Source of the DNA: Gammaproteobacteria bacterium | GTDB lineage: Bacteria; Pseudomonadota; Gammaproteobacteria; Steroidobacterales; Woeseiaceae | Assembly (NCBI GenBank): GCA_030425905.1 | Contig: JAUHZT010000002.1 | Coordinates: 1-64,000 of the forward strand | Length of the DNA stretch: 64,000 bases | Reading direction: 5' to 3' | Part shown: in pieces, positions 11,446 through 20,784 of the stretch | Layout of the letters: the number at the start of each line of letters is the position of its first letter | How positions within the stretch are numbered: the stretch's first letter is position 1 | Notes under the pieces: model-generated | The model's input: the letters and a program-made list of their open reading frames with translations, nothing else | Database searches by the model: none | Told to the model about the DNA's origin: nothing | Program-made: the position numbers and the translations under genes

Positions 11446-11460
11446 TATTGTTAACATTTG
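11446..11460. promoter_or_regulatory. GntR operator copy 1 (TTGTTAACA)
   Basis: TATTGTTAACATTTG carries the core TTGTTAACA followed by TTTGGA. The same arrangement recurs 61 bp downstream at 11508. The duplicated, near-identical context suggests two binding sites of the same regulator in front of gntR-prpBCD. Confidence 0.6.
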
Positions 11461-11507
11461 GATTGAAAAATTGCGATTGAGGGCCCATAATCGCGCCACT
11501 TCGCCAT

Positions 11508-11521
11508 AATTGTTAACAATT
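11508..11521. promoter_or_regulatory. GntR operator copy 2, perfect palindrome
   Basis: AATTGTTAACAATT is a perfect 14 bp palindrome that ends 12 bp before the chosen gntR start. It is the size and symmetry expected of an FCD-type GntR operator, and it lies where it would block transcription or early elongation of the prp operon. Confidence 0.7.
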
Positions 11522-11533
11522 TGGAGCCTTTTC

Positions 11534-12223
11534 TTGGTTCAGGCATTGCAGCCAGCGCACGAAAACCTGTCCGCCCGCGTCTTTGAAGCACTGCAGGATG
11601 CAATCGTTACAGGCGATCTCGAGCCGGGCACAAAACTTCGCGAACCGGAGCTTGCCAGGCGCTTCGGGACCAGCCGGGGGCCATTGCGCGATGCTCTGCG
11701 GCGGCTCGAAAGTCGGCGCCTTGTAATCAATACGCCCAATGCCGGCGCCCGGGTTGTGGCCCTGTCTCGCCAGCAACTGGTCGAACTCTACCTCGTGCGC
11801 GAAGCGCTCGAAGGTATGACCAGTCGCCTTGCTGCCGCCAATATGAGCGACACAGAGATTCAGGAGCTCGAAGTGCTGCTGAAGCGCCACGAGCAGGAAA
11901 TCCAGCGCAAGGACGGAGCCGAGTATTTCAAGCAAGAAGGCGATCTCGATTTCCATTTTCGCATCGCCGTTGGCAGCCGAAACGAACTACTGCGTATTAG
12001 CCTGTGCGAAGACCACTACCAGCTCATGCGGCTTTACCGATACAAGTTTTCGAACCGTATCGGCCGCCCTGCAATCGCATTGGCGGAACACCAGATGATT
12101 CTTGACGCCATTCGCGATCGCGATGGCGAGCTGGCCGAGATATTGATGCGCCGGCATATTCGCAACGCGCGACGAAATTTCGAACAACATCTTATCGATA
12201 CGCCCAATGGAGAAAACACATGA
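11534..12223 (+). CDS. GntR-family (FCD) regulator of the methylcitrate operon
   Basis: About 229 aa, with an N-terminal winged helix ([20 protein letters not shown], then [15 protein letters not shown]) and a C-terminal all-helical FCD ligand domain with [11 protein letters not shown] and a late [14 protein letters not shown] prefer the TTG at 11534, with GGAG 7 bp upstream. The in-frame TTG at 11510 lies inside the palindromic operator. The stop overlaps prpB by 4 bp (ATGA). It probably represses its own operon and is released by a methylcitrate-cycle metabolite; this is inferred from context. It differs from the sigma-54-type PrpR of enteric bacteria. Confidence 0.88.
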   Translation: MVQALQPAHENLSARVFEALQDAIVTGDLEPGTKLREPELARRFGTSRGPLRDALRRLESRRLVINTPNAGARVVALSRQQLVELYLVREALEGMTSRLAAANMSDTEIQELEVLLKRHEQEIQRKDGAEYFKQEGDLDFHFRIAVGSRNELLRISLCEDHYQLMRLYRYKFSNRIGRPAIALAEHQMILDAIRDRDGELAEILMRRHIRNARRNFEQHLIDTPNGENT

Positions 12224-13098
12224 GTACATCTGCTGGCCAACGGTTTCGTTTGGCAATGGAAGCGGAGAAGCCGCTGCAGATTGTCGGCACTATCAATGCC
12301 TACGCGGCGCTGATGGCGGAGCAAGTCGGCTTCCAGGCTATCTATGTATCCGGCGCTGGTGTTGCCAATGCGTCCTACGGTTTGCCTGATCTGGGAATGA
12401 CTACGCTCGACAATGTGCTGGAGGATGCAAGTCGAATCACGAGCGCAACCGATGTCCCGTTGCTGGTTGATATCGATACCGGTTGGGGCGGTGCTTTCAG
12501 TATTGCGCGCACGATCAAGTCAATGACGCGCGCAGGCGTTGCGGCCGTGCATATCGAGGACCAGGTGGGTCAGAAGCGCTGTGGGCATCGGCCAAACAAG
12601 AATATAGTCTCAACGCAGGAAATGGTGGACCGGATCAAGGCCGCGGTGGACGCGAAAACCGACCCGGACTTTGTGGTCATGGCGCGGACGGATGCGCTGG
12701 CTGTTGAAGGAATGGAGCCGATGCTGGAGCGGATTCGCGCCTACGAGGAAGCCGGCGCAGACGCTATTTTTGCGGAAGCGATGACCGAAATCGGTCTGTA
12801 CCGACAAGTTACTGATGCGGTTTCGGTACCTGTGCTTGCGAACCTTACGGAATTCGGCATGACGCCAATGTACACAACAAGCGAACTGGCCGAGGTCGAT
12901 ATTCGCATGGCCTTGTATCCGTTGTCGGCGTTTCGTGCAATGAATGCGGCGGCACTGAACGTGTTTCGTACCATCCGTAGTGACGGCACCCAGAGTGCAG
13001 CGATAAAGAGCATGCAGACGCGCGACGAGCTGTATGAATTTCTTGGCTATCACGACTTCGAACAGAAGCTAGACAAACTGTTCGGAACAAAGAAGTAA
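12220..13098 (+). CDS. prpB: Methylisocitrate lyase
   Basis: A 292 aa enzyme of the isocitrate lyase/PEP mutase family that splits 2-methylisocitrate into pyruvate and succinate. The catalytic loop KRCGH spans residues 119-123, almost the same position as in the E. coli enzyme. DIDTGWGG and HIEDQ supply the metal site. It overlaps the upstream regulator by ATGA and is followed 12 bp later by prpC. Confidence 0.95.
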   Translation: MSTSAGQRFRLAMEAEKPLQIVGTINAYAALMAEQVGFQAIYVSGAGVANASYGLPDLGMTTLDNVLEDASRITSATDVPLLVDIDTGWGGAFSIARTIKSMTRAGVAAVHIEDQVGQKRCGHRPNKNIVSTQEMVDRIKAAVDAKTDPDFVVMARTDALAVEGMEPMLERIRAYEEAGADAIFAEAMTEIGLYRQVTDAVSVPVLANLTEFGMTPMYTTSELAEVDIRMALYPLSAFRAMNAAALNVFRTIRSDGTQSAAIKSMQTRDELYEFLGYHDFEQKLDKLFGTKK

Positions 13099-13110
13099 AA
13101 GGAGATAACT

Positions 13111-14235
13111 ATGGCTGACAAGAAAGCGGGCGGCGCCGGGTTGCGCGGCCAGATAGCCGGTAAATCGGCAATCTGTACAGTCGCGATGGGCCATTCCGGC
13201 CTGACTTACTTTGGTTACGAAGTTGATGACCTGGCGGAAAACTGTGAGTTTGAAGAGGTGGCTTACCTGCTCTTTAACGGCGAGTTGCCCAATCAGCAGC
13301 AATTGAATGACTACAAAAAGAAGCTGACCGGTTTGCGCGACTTGCCGCCCGCGCTCTGTGAAGTGCTGGAACGGATACCGGCAACGGCGCATCCGATGGA
13401 TGTTCTACGTACCGGAGTTTCGTTTCTCGGCAATCTCGAAACGGAAGACAGTTTCACTCAGCAAAAAGATGCGGCCGATCGGCTGATCGCAACCTTGCCA
13501 GGGATGATTACTTACTGGTATCGATTCAGCCACGACGGTGTGCGGATCAGCATGGATACGGGCGCTAGCTCCATTGCGGGGCACTTTCTGCATCTTCTGC
13601 ATGACAAGGTGCCAAGCGCGCTGCATGAACAGGTAATGCAGGTGTCGCTGATTCTTTATGCCGAACATGAGTTTAATGCCTCGACGTTCACGGCACGTGT
13701 CTGTGCATCAACCCTCTCCGATATTCATAGCTGCATCACCGGCGCAATTGGTTCATTGCGCGGCCCGCTACACGGCGGCGCAAACGAAGCGGCGATGGAA
13801 ATGATTCAGCAGTGGAGTTCGCCGGACGAAGCAGAGCAAGCCATTCTGGGCATGCTGCAGCGCAAGGAAAAAATCATGGGCTTTGGACATGCTGTCTACA
13901 CAGAGTCTGATCCGCGCAACGGCATAATCAAGTCCTGGGCGGAAAAACTGGCCGAGGAAACTGGCGACGAAGTATTATACCCGGTCTCGGTACGCTGCGA
14001 AGAGGTCATGTGGCGCGAGAAGAAGCTGTTCTGCAACGCGGACTTTTTCCATGCGTCCGCCTACCACTTCATGGGTATTCCGACGAAGTTGTTTACGCCA
14101 ATATTTGTGATGTCGCGGACCACGGGCTGGTCGGCGCACGTGTTTGAACAACGGTCAGACAATCGCATCATTCGTCCCAATGCCGAATACATCGGTCCTG
14201 CTCCGCGCACCGTAACACCGCTGGCCGACCGCTGA
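13111..14235 (+). CDS. prpC: 2-methylcitrate synthase
   Basis: A 374 aa short-form citrate synthase that condenses propionyl-CoA with oxaloacetate. Visible family motifs are GHSGLTYFGYEV near the N-terminus, LHGGANEAAMEM, the catalytic-His segment KIMGFGHAVYTESDPR and RPNAEYIGP near the C-terminus. The size (about 370-380 aa) and the place between prpB and prpD separate it from the longer housekeeping GltA. Confidence 0.93.
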   Translation: MADKKAGGAGLRGQIAGKSAICTVAMGHSGLTYFGYEVDDLAENCEFEEVAYLLFNGELPNQQQLNDYKKKLTGLRDLPPALCEVLERIPATAHPMDVLRTGVSFLGNLETEDSFTQQKDAADRLIATLPGMITYWYRFSHDGVRISMDTGASSIAGHFLHLLHDKVPSALHEQVMQVSLILYAEHEFNASTFTARVCASTLSDIHSCITGAIGSLRGPLHGGANEAAMEMIQQWSSPDEAEQAILGMLQRKEKIMGFGHAVYTESDPRNGIIKSWAEKLAEETGDEVLYPVSVRCEEVMWREKKLFCNADFFHASAYHFMGIPTKLFTPIFVMSRTTGWSAHVFEQRSDNRIIRPNAEYIGPAPRTVTPLADR

Positions 14236-14280
14236 AGCCATTCCTGTTTTTTTTAACCCCCAGAACGGAAACCCTATTCA

Positions 14281-15765
14281 ATGAGTTCAAATGTCGAATC
14301 CAACGTACGCCCTGACTACGATCAGGTCATTCAGGACATCGCCGACTACGTCATCAATTACAAGATTGATTCGGCCGAGGCAATGGATACCGCACGCAAC
14401 TGCCTGATGGATACCCTTGGTTGCGGTTTGCTGGCACTGCGTTTTCCCGAGTGCACCAAGCATCTCGGCCCACTGGTGCCCGGCACGGTTGTGCCAAATG
14501 GCGCGCGCGTACCAGGCACCCAGTACATACTCGATCCAGTGAAAGCCGCCTGGGATATCGGCTGCATCATTCGCTGGCTCGATTTCAACGACACGTGGCT
14601 GGCCGCTGAGTGGGGGCACCCGTCGGACAACCTCGGCGGCATTCTCGCAGTCGCCGATCATCTGTCGCAGCGGAATCTTGAGCATGGCAAGCCCGCGCTG
14701 ACAATGAACGACGTGCTTGAAGCCATGGTCAAGGCGCATGAGATTCAGGGTGTATTGGCGCTTGAGAACAGCTTCAACCGCGTTGGCTTGTGTCACGTCT
14801 TGCTGGTACGCGTTGCGTCGGTCGCTGTTGTTACGCATATGCTGGGTGGCAACCGCGAACAGATCATGGCGGCAATTTCCCAGGCCTGGGTCGATGGTTC
14901 TTCCTTGCGTACTTACCGGCATGCGCCGAACGCGGGTTCACGCAAGTCCTGGGCCGCAGGTGATGCGACTTCCCGCGCAGTCCGCCTTGCCGACATGTCA
15001 ATACGCGGTGAAATGGGCATACCCGGTGTGTTGACGGCACCGCAGTGGGGCTTTTACGACGTGTCCTTCAGCCATACCAACGCCGATCTCAAGCTCAAGG
15101 ACAAGAAAGATCGCGAATTCAAGTTTCAGCGCGATTACGGCAGTTACGTCATGGAGAATATTCTTTTCAAGATCAGCTTCCCCGCCGAATTTCACTCGCA
15201 AACGGCTTGCGAGGCAGCGGTCCGCTTACACCCCGAGGTCAAGGATCGTCTCGACGAGATTGAGAAAATCGTCATCACGACGCATGAGTCGGCTATCCGA
15301 ATCATTTCCAAGGAAGGCACGCTGGCCAATCCGGCTGACCGCGATCACTGCCTGCAATACATGACCGCGGTGCCGCTGATATTCGGCAATCTGGTCGCAG
15401 AGCACTATGAGAACGATTTCCATGCCGCGAATCCGCTCATCGACGAACTGCGCGGCAAGATGGAGATCCTCGAGGACAAGCGCTATAGCAAGGAGTATCA
15501 CGACCCGGACAAGCGCTCGATCGCAAATGCCATCCAGGTATTCTTCAAGGACGGCAGCAGCACGGACAAGGTTGAGATTGAATATCCGATTGGCCACCGC
15601 AGGCGGCGTGACGAGGGTATTCCGGTGCTGGAAGCGAAGTTCCAGAGCAATCTGGCTACACGCTTCCCGAAAGGCCGTAGCGACGCCATCTTCAGCCTGT
15701 GCAAGGATGCGGATACTCTGCACAACACGCCGGTCAACGAGTTCATGGATATGTTTGTGATCTGA
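14281..15765 (+). CDS. prpD: 2-methylcitrate dehydratase
   Basis: A 494 aa MmgE/PrpD-family protein that dehydrates 2-methylcitrate to 2-methylaconitate. Hallmarks are [13 protein letters not shown] near residue 42, [22 protein letters not shown] (split across the active-site region) and the late [11 protein letters not shown]-type stretch. It closes the gntR-prpB-prpC-prpD operon. No acnD/prpF pair is present, so hydration of the product would depend on an aconitase elsewhere. Confidence 0.94.
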   Translation: MSSNVESNVRPDYDQVIQDIADYVINYKIDSAEAMDTARNCLMDTLGCGLLALRFPECTKHLGPLVPGTVVPNGARVPGTQYILDPVKAAWDIGCIIRWLDFNDTWLAAEWGHPSDNLGGILAVADHLSQRNLEHGKPALTMNDVLEAMVKAHEIQGVLALENSFNRVGLCHVLLVRVASVAVVTHMLGGNREQIMAAISQAWVDGSSLRTYRHAPNAGSRKSWAAGDATSRAVRLADMSIRGEMGIPGVLTAPQWGFYDVSFSHTNADLKLKDKKDREFKFQRDYGSYVMENILFKISFPAEFHSQTACEAAVRLHPEVKDRLDEIEKIVITTHESAIRIISKEGTLANPADRDHCLQYMTAVPLIFGNLVAEHYENDFHAANPLIDELRGKMEILEDKRYSKEYHDPDKRSIANAIQVFFKDGSSTDKVEIEYPIGHRRRRDEGIPVLEAKFQSNLATRFPKGRSDAIFSLCKDADTLHNTPVNEFMDMFVI

Positions 15766-15894
15766 GCCAGAACGCTTGGCGGCAGCGTGAGGAGGCCTGT
15801 TCCCTGACTCGTCTCTGCGGCTATACTGAGCTACAACTACACGGTCGAGTACACAACAGTGCCCGGCCGTTTTTTTAGCCCGGAGGTGGTCGTT

Positions 15895-16791
15895 ATGAGA
15901 AGAGTACAACTTGCGTGCGCTGTTATTATGTCGCTGTTAAGCACCGGCGCCTGGTCGGCCGATCCGCTTGTGCTGCAATCGGACTTCGGTGTTAAGGACG
16001 CAGCCGTTGCTTCGATGAAGGGCGTGGCTGTCGGCGTATCGTCCGACCTCGATATCTACGATCTCACGCATGAAGTGCCCGCATTCAATATTTGGGAAGC
16101 ATCGCTGCGGCTGGCACAGGTTGCCGAGTACTGGCCCAAAGGTACGGTTTTCGTATCCGTCGTTGATCCGGGCGTTGGCACGCCGCGCAAGTCTGTCGTT
16201 TTGCGGACGCAATCAGGACATTACTTTGTTTCACCTGACAACGGCAGCCTGACTGCCGTGGCCGAGCAACTTGGTATCGACGCTGTGCGGGAAATCGATG
16301 AAGCCGTGAATCGGCTGAAAAATTCTGAAAAGTCGTACACGTTTCACGGTCGCGACGTGTACGCCTATACCGGCGCAAGATTGGCGTCCGGTGTCATTAC
16401 GTTTGCCGAGGTTGGCCGTCAATTGCCCGCTGAGGTGGTCACTATTGCGTACCAGAAGCCAAGCTACCGCGATGGTGTTGTGCTCGGCAATATCGAGATT
16501 CTCGATCCACAATTCGGCAACATCTGGACCAACATCGATCGCGAGACGTTTGCGAAACTCGGGCTTGAGCCTGGCGATAACCTGTCGATTGAAATTTCAG
16601 AAGGCGAGCGGATTGTGCTCAGGCAATCGCTGCCGTACTTCCGGATGTTCGGCAAGGTCCCTCTCGGCAAGCCGCTCCTGTATCTGAATAGTTTAAACCG
16701 GGTATCGCTGGCGCTTAACCAGGGTAACTACGCGGCGAGCTTTGGAATTGCATCCGGGCCGGACTGGAATCTGAAAATCTCGAAAGACTGA
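15895..16791 (+). CDS. Exported SAM hydroxide adenosyltransferase (DUF62 family)
   Basis: The start is set at the ATG at 15895 behind GGAGGTGG. It is followed by a signal peptide ending WSA. The mature part is the chlorinase/fluorinase/DUF62 fold. The triad of the hydrolase branch is intact: Asp and Arg seven residues apart in VDPGVGTPRK, and His in TFHGRD. Known members hydrolyse S-adenosylmethionine to adenosine and methionine in the cytoplasm. The signal peptide suggests the periplasm, where SAM should be scarce, so the physiological substrate is open. No partner is evident on either side. Confidence 0.8.
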   Translation: MRRVQLACAVIMSLLSTGAWSADPLVLQSDFGVKDAAVASMKGVAVGVSSDLDIYDLTHEVPAFNIWEASLRLAQVAEYWPKGTVFVSVVDPGVGTPRKSVVLRTQSGHYFVSPDNGSLTAVAEQLGIDAVREIDEAVNRLKNSEKSYTFHGRDVYAYTGARLASGVITFAEVGRQLPAEVVTIAYQKPSYRDGVVLGNIEILDPQFGNIWTNIDRETFAKLGLEPGDNLSIEISEGERIVLRQSLPYFRMFGKVPLGKPLLYLNSLNRVSLALNQGNYAASFGIASGPDWNLKISKD

Positions 16792-16854
16792 AGCGCAACT
16801 TTGTAGCGCGATTAAAGGCGCTGCATCAATGCATCACTAAATCTTTGTTGCATG

Positions 16855-16895
16855 ATGCCCTATGCTGCGTTCTGATGAGTATGCCAATAGGGCAT
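16855..16895. repeat. Inverted repeat ATGCCCTAT / ATAGGGCAT
   Basis: Two perfect 9 bp arms (16855-16863 and 16887-16895) separated by 23 bp, in the 131 bp gap before the MDR oxidoreductase gene and ending 27 bp before its start. There is no T-tract, so it looks more like an operator than a terminator. Confidence 0.5.
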
Positions 16896-16922
16896 AGTTA
16901 GCCCGAAAAGGGTGGAGGCGAT

Positions 16923-18029
16923 ATGAAACTGCGCTACAAGATTTTGAATAGCATCCTCGGGGTTCTCATCCTGGCGATCGCCTGCCTGGGCTATGTAATC
17001 AGTCAAACAGACGATTGCGTTCCCATAGCGGGTGCAACGGGTGAGCGTCCTGTTATGCAGGCGGTTGTTCAATACTGTTACGGCTCGCCGGAAGACTTGC
17101 AGACAGTAAGCGTTGATAAGCCTGTACCCGCCGATGACGAAGTGCTGGTCAGGGTGGCGGCCGCGTCGGTAAACCCGCTCGACTGGCACTATATGCGCGG
17201 CTCGCCGTATATCATGCGCCTGGGAAGCGGTCTTGGAGCACCAAAGGACCCGCGCTTCGGGGTGGACTTTGCGGGGACAATCGAAAGTGCAGGGCAGAAT
17301 GTCACAGAATTCGTGCCGGGTGATGAGGTGTTCGGTGGACGTTCCGGTGCGTTTGCCGAGTACGTACTTGTACCTGCGGATCGTGCAATCGTGAAGAAAC
17401 CAGCGTCAGTTTCTTTTGAGCAGGCGGCGGCAGTGCCAATAGCGGCCGTCACCGCGTTGCAGGCGTTGCGAGACAGCGGCAAGCTGCAGGCGGGCCAGAA
17501 AGTGCTGATCAATGGGGCGTCGGGGGGTGTGGGCACGTTCGCGGTACAGATTGCGAAACTAATGGGCGCGCATGTGAGCGGTGTGTGTAGTTCTCGCAAT
17601 GTCGAAATGGTCAAGTCGATCGGTGCGGATCATGTGTTTGACTACACGAGGGAAGACTACACACAGAGCGGCGAAGAGTATGACCTGATTGTTGATATGG
17701 TCGGCAACCATTCCTTGTTGTCGAACCGCCAGGTTCTCAAGGACGACGGCGTCTACGTGATGGTGGGTGGCCCCGCCGGCGACTGGGTCGGGCCCTTGAT
17801 CGGTCCGGTCAAGATGCTGTTGCTCGACCCTTTTGTCGAGCAGGACTTCAATAAGATCTTGGCGCAACTCAACAAGGATGATCTTGCAACGATCGCCGGG
17901 TACATGAGCGCGGGGCAAGTTACGGCAGTCATCGACAGTCGTTTCGCATTCGGCGAGATTCCGGCGGCTATCGAGCATTCCGAGAACGGCCATGCGCGCG
18001 GCAAGATCATCATCAATGTCGCCAACTAA
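16923..18029 (+). CDS. Membrane-anchored MDR-family NAD(P)H oxidoreductase (zinc-free)
   Basis: A 368 aa protein with an N-terminal hydrophobic anchor (about 8-27) ahead of a quinone-oxidoreductase-like medium-chain dehydrogenase. The GroES-like part contains SVNPLDWHYMRG and FGVDFAGTIESAG, and the Rossmann part contains NGASGGVGTFAVQIAK. The structural and catalytic zinc cysteines are lacking, as in the NADPH:quinone/2-alkenal reductase branch. The ribosome site is GGTGGAGG. The substrate is unknown. The inverted repeat upstream hints at specific regulation. Confidence 0.8.
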   Translation: MKLRYKILNSILGVLILAIACLGYVISQTDDCVPIAGATGERPVMQAVVQYCYGSPEDLQTVSVDKPVPADDEVLVRVAAASVNPLDWHYMRGSPYIMRLGSGLGAPKDPRFGVDFAGTIESAGQNVTEFVPGDEVFGGRSGAFAEYVLVPADRAIVKKPASVSFEQAAAVPIAAVTALQALRDSGKLQAGQKVLINGASGGVGTFAVQIAKLMGAHVSGVCSSRNVEMVKSIGADHVFDYTREDYTQSGEEYDLIVDMVGNHSLLSNRQVLKDDGVYVMVGGPAGDWVGPLIGPVKMLLLDPFVEQDFNKILAQLNKDDLATIAGYMSAGQVTAVIDSRFAFGEIPAAIEHSENGHARGKIIINVAN

Positions 18030-18047
18030 GGCTCGCGTTCCAGAACC

Positions 18048-18899
18048 TCAGCGAGCGATGGTGCGGGCGGTTGCCCCGTCAACAGCGCGCAGCAGGTGAT
18101 CAAGGCCAACCGTGCAATTGCCACTGAATTTGTGGGTCGCGATATCATCGGCGCGCGTATGCCCCTGGTTAATAATGAGAACGGGCTTCGCGCTCGCCAC
18201 GGCACGGCGTACAAACCGGAACCCTGAAAATAGCATCAGCGAAGACCCCGCGACCAGCAGACCGTCGGCTTGGTCGATTGCCGCCATCGCGGTCTCTACT
18301 CGCGCGCGCGGGACAGATTCGCCAAACATCACGACGTCGGGTTTGACGATACCTCCGCAATGCGGACAGCCTGGAACAATGAAACTCTCATGACTGGATT
18401 CGGCCAGCTCGGCGTCACCATCCGCGCGGTAACGAAAAACTCGGGCGTGCCAGTCGGGGTTGCTGTCCTTGAGTGACTTCTGAAATTCCAGGCGCGCAAA
18501 TTGCACCAGGCAATCAAGACACCGCACGGTGTCGAGTTTGCCATGCAGGTCGATCACGGACTGGCTGCCCGCGGCCTGGTGCAGGCCATCGACATTCTGC
18601 GTGATCAGAGCGCCTACCTTGCCCCGCGATTCGAGCTTTGCCAGGATCTCATGGCCTGCGTTCGGATTTGCTCTTGAAAATCGCTGCCAGCCGAGAAAAC
18701 TGCGCGCCCAGTAGCGCTGACGGCATAGCGCGTGCCCGGCAAACTCCTGAAACTGGATTGGTTCAGCGTGTTTCCACTGGCCGGATTCATCCCGGTAGTC
18801 CGGGATGCCCGAGTCGGTGCTCATGCCGGCGCCGCCCAGCACCACCCACGATGCCTGGCTCATGAAACGCTGTGTCAGGGCTTCGAGTGCTGCATCCAT
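18048..18899 (-). CDS. Sir2-family NAD-dependent protein deacylase
   Basis: A 283 aa sirtuin with GGAGMSTDSGIPDYR near residue 22, TQNVDGLHQ, a catalytic His in DLHGKL, a C4 zinc site (CLDC and CPHC), VMFGESVP and GSSLMLFSGF. It removes acyl groups from lysines using NAD+. The longer zinc insert resembles class II (SIRT4-like) bacterial enzymes rather than compact CobB. It converges with the MDR gene and lies downstream of the Rieske gene on the same strand, with a 42 bp gap. Confidence 0.9.
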   Translation of the reverse strand: MDAALEALTQRFMSQASWVVLGGAGMSTDSGIPDYRDESGQWKHAEPIQFQEFAGHALCRQRYWARSFLGWQRFSRANPNAGHEILAKLESRGKVGALITQNVDGLHQAAGSQSVIDLHGKLDTVRCLDCLVQFARLEFQKSLKDSNPDWHARVFRYRADGDAELAESSHESFIVPGCPHCGGIVKPDVVMFGESVPRARVETAMAAIDQADGLLVAGSSLMLFSGFRFVRRAVASAKPVLIINQGHTRADDIATHKFSGNCTVGLDHLLRAVDGATARTIAR

Positions 18900-18941
18900 T
18901 CATCCATTGCAGCACTGGCTACAGCGGCTGGTCAAGTCTGC

Positions 18942-20039
18942 CTAAAGAATCTGGTTACGAATGGGCTTGCTTGCGGGCGGCCAGGATTTTCGTTCCTCGT
19001 TGATCAGCTTTTGCATTGTTTGACGAAAGTGCGAGAACGCTGCGTCGGCCTGGAGAAAGCGTGGCTGGAACGGGTCCTCGATCTCCAGCAGTTTTTGCTG
19101 GGCCTCGATGAGCACCTTGTCTTCCATGAAACCTTCCAGCAGGCTGTCGCGCAACGAAATCGACACCTCGGGCTCGTCATGACGAAAGTCCCGCAGGTAG
19201 TTCCAGAAAAAATGCGAGGTACTGCGGGTTTCCGGCGTCATGTACTGACAGTTGCGATACTGTCGCACACCGTTGAAGTCGCCGGAATCGGGGTCCCATC
19301 CGACCGGCGCGAACGTCGTTTCCATAAAGAAGACGCCGGGCACAAGCATGCGCACGTCGTTACGTCGATCCACGCGGGCGCCGCCTTCCGGGCTCACTTT
19401 CTGATGGTAGGGCGGTGGCGCGCTGTCTTTGTGCCAGCGGACAAAGCGAAAGCCGCGTTCGAGTTGGTCGACTTCCTGAGCGGTGCTCACGTAGGCGTAT
19501 TCTTCAGAACCGCCTAGCGTGTTTGTATGCACGAAGGCCAGGTGAGAAAAATCGGCGAGGTTATCAACGATCAACATCCAGTTGGCATCGTAGTGCATGT
19601 ACGCCTGTTCGGGCAGCCCGGTCCAGCGCTCATCCGACAAAGGTTCGTAATCCAGGATGTCGTCCGGGTTGGCAAGATCCGGGTCGCCCATCCAGATCCA
19701 CAGCAGGTGACCTTTCTCCACCAACGGGTATCGTCGGACCCGGTGAGTGCTGCCGATATGCTCCTGTCCTGGTATTTCGATGCATACGCCGTCGGCGTCG
19801 TACTTCATGCCGTGGTACATACAGCGGATGCAGTCACCCTCTACCCGGCCCATTGACAGCGGCGCTGCCCGATGACAGCAGCGGTCATCAAGTGCGACAT
19901 AGTTGCCACTCTCCCCTCGGTAGATAAGCACCGGCTTTTCGAGGTAGGTCCGCGCAAGTTTCTGGCCAACGCCGATCTCGTGGTCCCAGGCCGCTGCGTA
20001 CCAGCAATTCCAGAGAAACATTTCATCCGCGCTCTTCAC
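18942..20039 (-). CDS. Rieske non-heme iron oxygenase, vanillate demethylase-like
   Basis: A 365 aa oxygenase subunit. The Rieske [2Fe-2S] ligands are C54, H56, C73 and H76. The mononuclear iron motif is LADFSHLAFVH with H166 and H171. Length and motif spacing fit the VanA/PobA-like O-demethylase branch, which needs a separate ferredoxin reductase. None is encoded nearby. The start is a GTG at 20039 behind GGGAG. The substrate, probably a methoxylated or hydroxylated aromatic, cannot be named. Confidence 0.85.
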   Translation of the reverse strand: MKSADEMFLWNCWYAAAWDHEIGVGQKLARTYLEKPVLIYRGESGNYVALDDRCCHRAAPLSMGRVEGDCIRCMYHGMKYDADGVCIEIPGQEHIGSTHRVRRYPLVEKGHLLWIWMGDPDLANPDDILDYEPLSDERWTGLPEQAYMHYDANWMLIVDNLADFSHLAFVHTNTLGGSEEYAYVSTAQEVDQLERGFRFVRWHKDSAPPPYHQKVSPEGGARVDRRNDVRMLVPGVFFMETTFAPVGWDPDSGDFNGVRQYRNCQYMTPETRSTSHFFWNYLRDFRHDEPEVSISLRDSLLEGFMEDKVLIEAQQKLLEIEDPFQPRFLQADAAFSHFRQTMQKLINEERKSWPPASKPIRNQIL

Positions 20040-20258
20040 TTTTCACTCCCGGCCGTCAGGCAATTGTCGGTGGCGTCAGTTGCAAACAATAGCACTGGGC
20101 CAGGGGCTGAAGACAGAACAGCGCAGGACGTGTATTACGGCTTGCGCAACGGACGCAGGGCGCTGTCAGGCGCGGAACCGAGACCTGCGTCCTTGCCCAA
20201 CGTGTCTGGCTGCGGACAATGTGCCCTTCGCTCAAGAGGCTGGCCTGACGGAGGCGCC

Positions 20259-20729
20259 ATGAAAAAACTACTTGTATATGCGGCTATGGGGCTCGGGGTC
20301 GTCGGTTACGGTGTAATGACCAAAGCTGATCGCGACGGATCAGGTGCAATTGTTGATGCCGGCAGCGTCGACGCGTTCCAGGTCCGGGCTGGCGATTGCT
20401 TTGATGATTCGGGCTCACTCGATGAACAGATTACAAGTTTGCCAGGTGTACCCTGCGCAGAGCCACACGACAACGAGGCCTATGCCATCGTGACGCTGTC
20501 GTTGGCCGAGTATCCTGACGAAGAGGTGATGTCGAGCCTGGCATTCGATGAGTGCATGGCGCGCTTCGAGCCGTTTGTCGGCCGTGACTACGAATCATCG
20601 GCGCTGGATATCTTTTCGATGTACCCCACGGTTGAAAGTTGGGCTGCCGATGACCGTGAGGTTGTTTGCGCCGTCTACGATATGGAAGGCCAGAAACTCG
20701 AAGGTAGCGTCAAGAATCTCGGCTTGTAA
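20259..20729 (+). CDS. Small membrane-anchored protein with septum-formation-like domain
   Basis: The start is chosen at the ATG at 20259 behind CGGAGG, which gives 156 aa. Residues 1-20 form a hydrophobic anchor. The exported part has RAGDCFDD, then VPCAEPHDNEAYAIV, a cysteine in FDECM and a last one in VVCAVYD. This is the pattern of the septum-formation domain known mostly from actinobacteria, which has two disulfide pairs. The function is unknown. A convergent hairpin follows. Confidence 0.7.
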   Translation: MKKLLVYAAMGLGVVGYGVMTKADRDGSGAIVDAGSVDAFQVRAGDCFDDSGSLDEQITSLPGVPCAEPHDNEAYAIVTLSLAEYPDEEVMSSLAFDECMARFEPFVGRDYESSALDIFSMYPTVESWAADDREVVCAVYDMEGQKLEGSVKNLGL

Positions 20730-20737
20730 ATGACCGG

Positions 20738-20756
20738 CCGGCCAGTTGTTGGCCGG
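20738..20756. terminator. Hairpin between convergent genes
   Basis: CCGGCCA, a 5-base loop GTTGT, then TGGCCGG. It is located between the stops at 20729 and 20785. There is no T-tract on either side, so termination is plausible but not shown. Confidence 0.4.
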
Positions 20757-20784
20757 GCTCAAGAGGTTGCGGAGCTGGCCGCTG

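Noticed and set aside
18048-18899. Sirtuin as the ThsA partner of the TIR protein (Thoeris)
   Set aside because: It lies 37 kb away, has a C4 zinc site and no SLOG domain, and looks like an ordinary protein deacylase.
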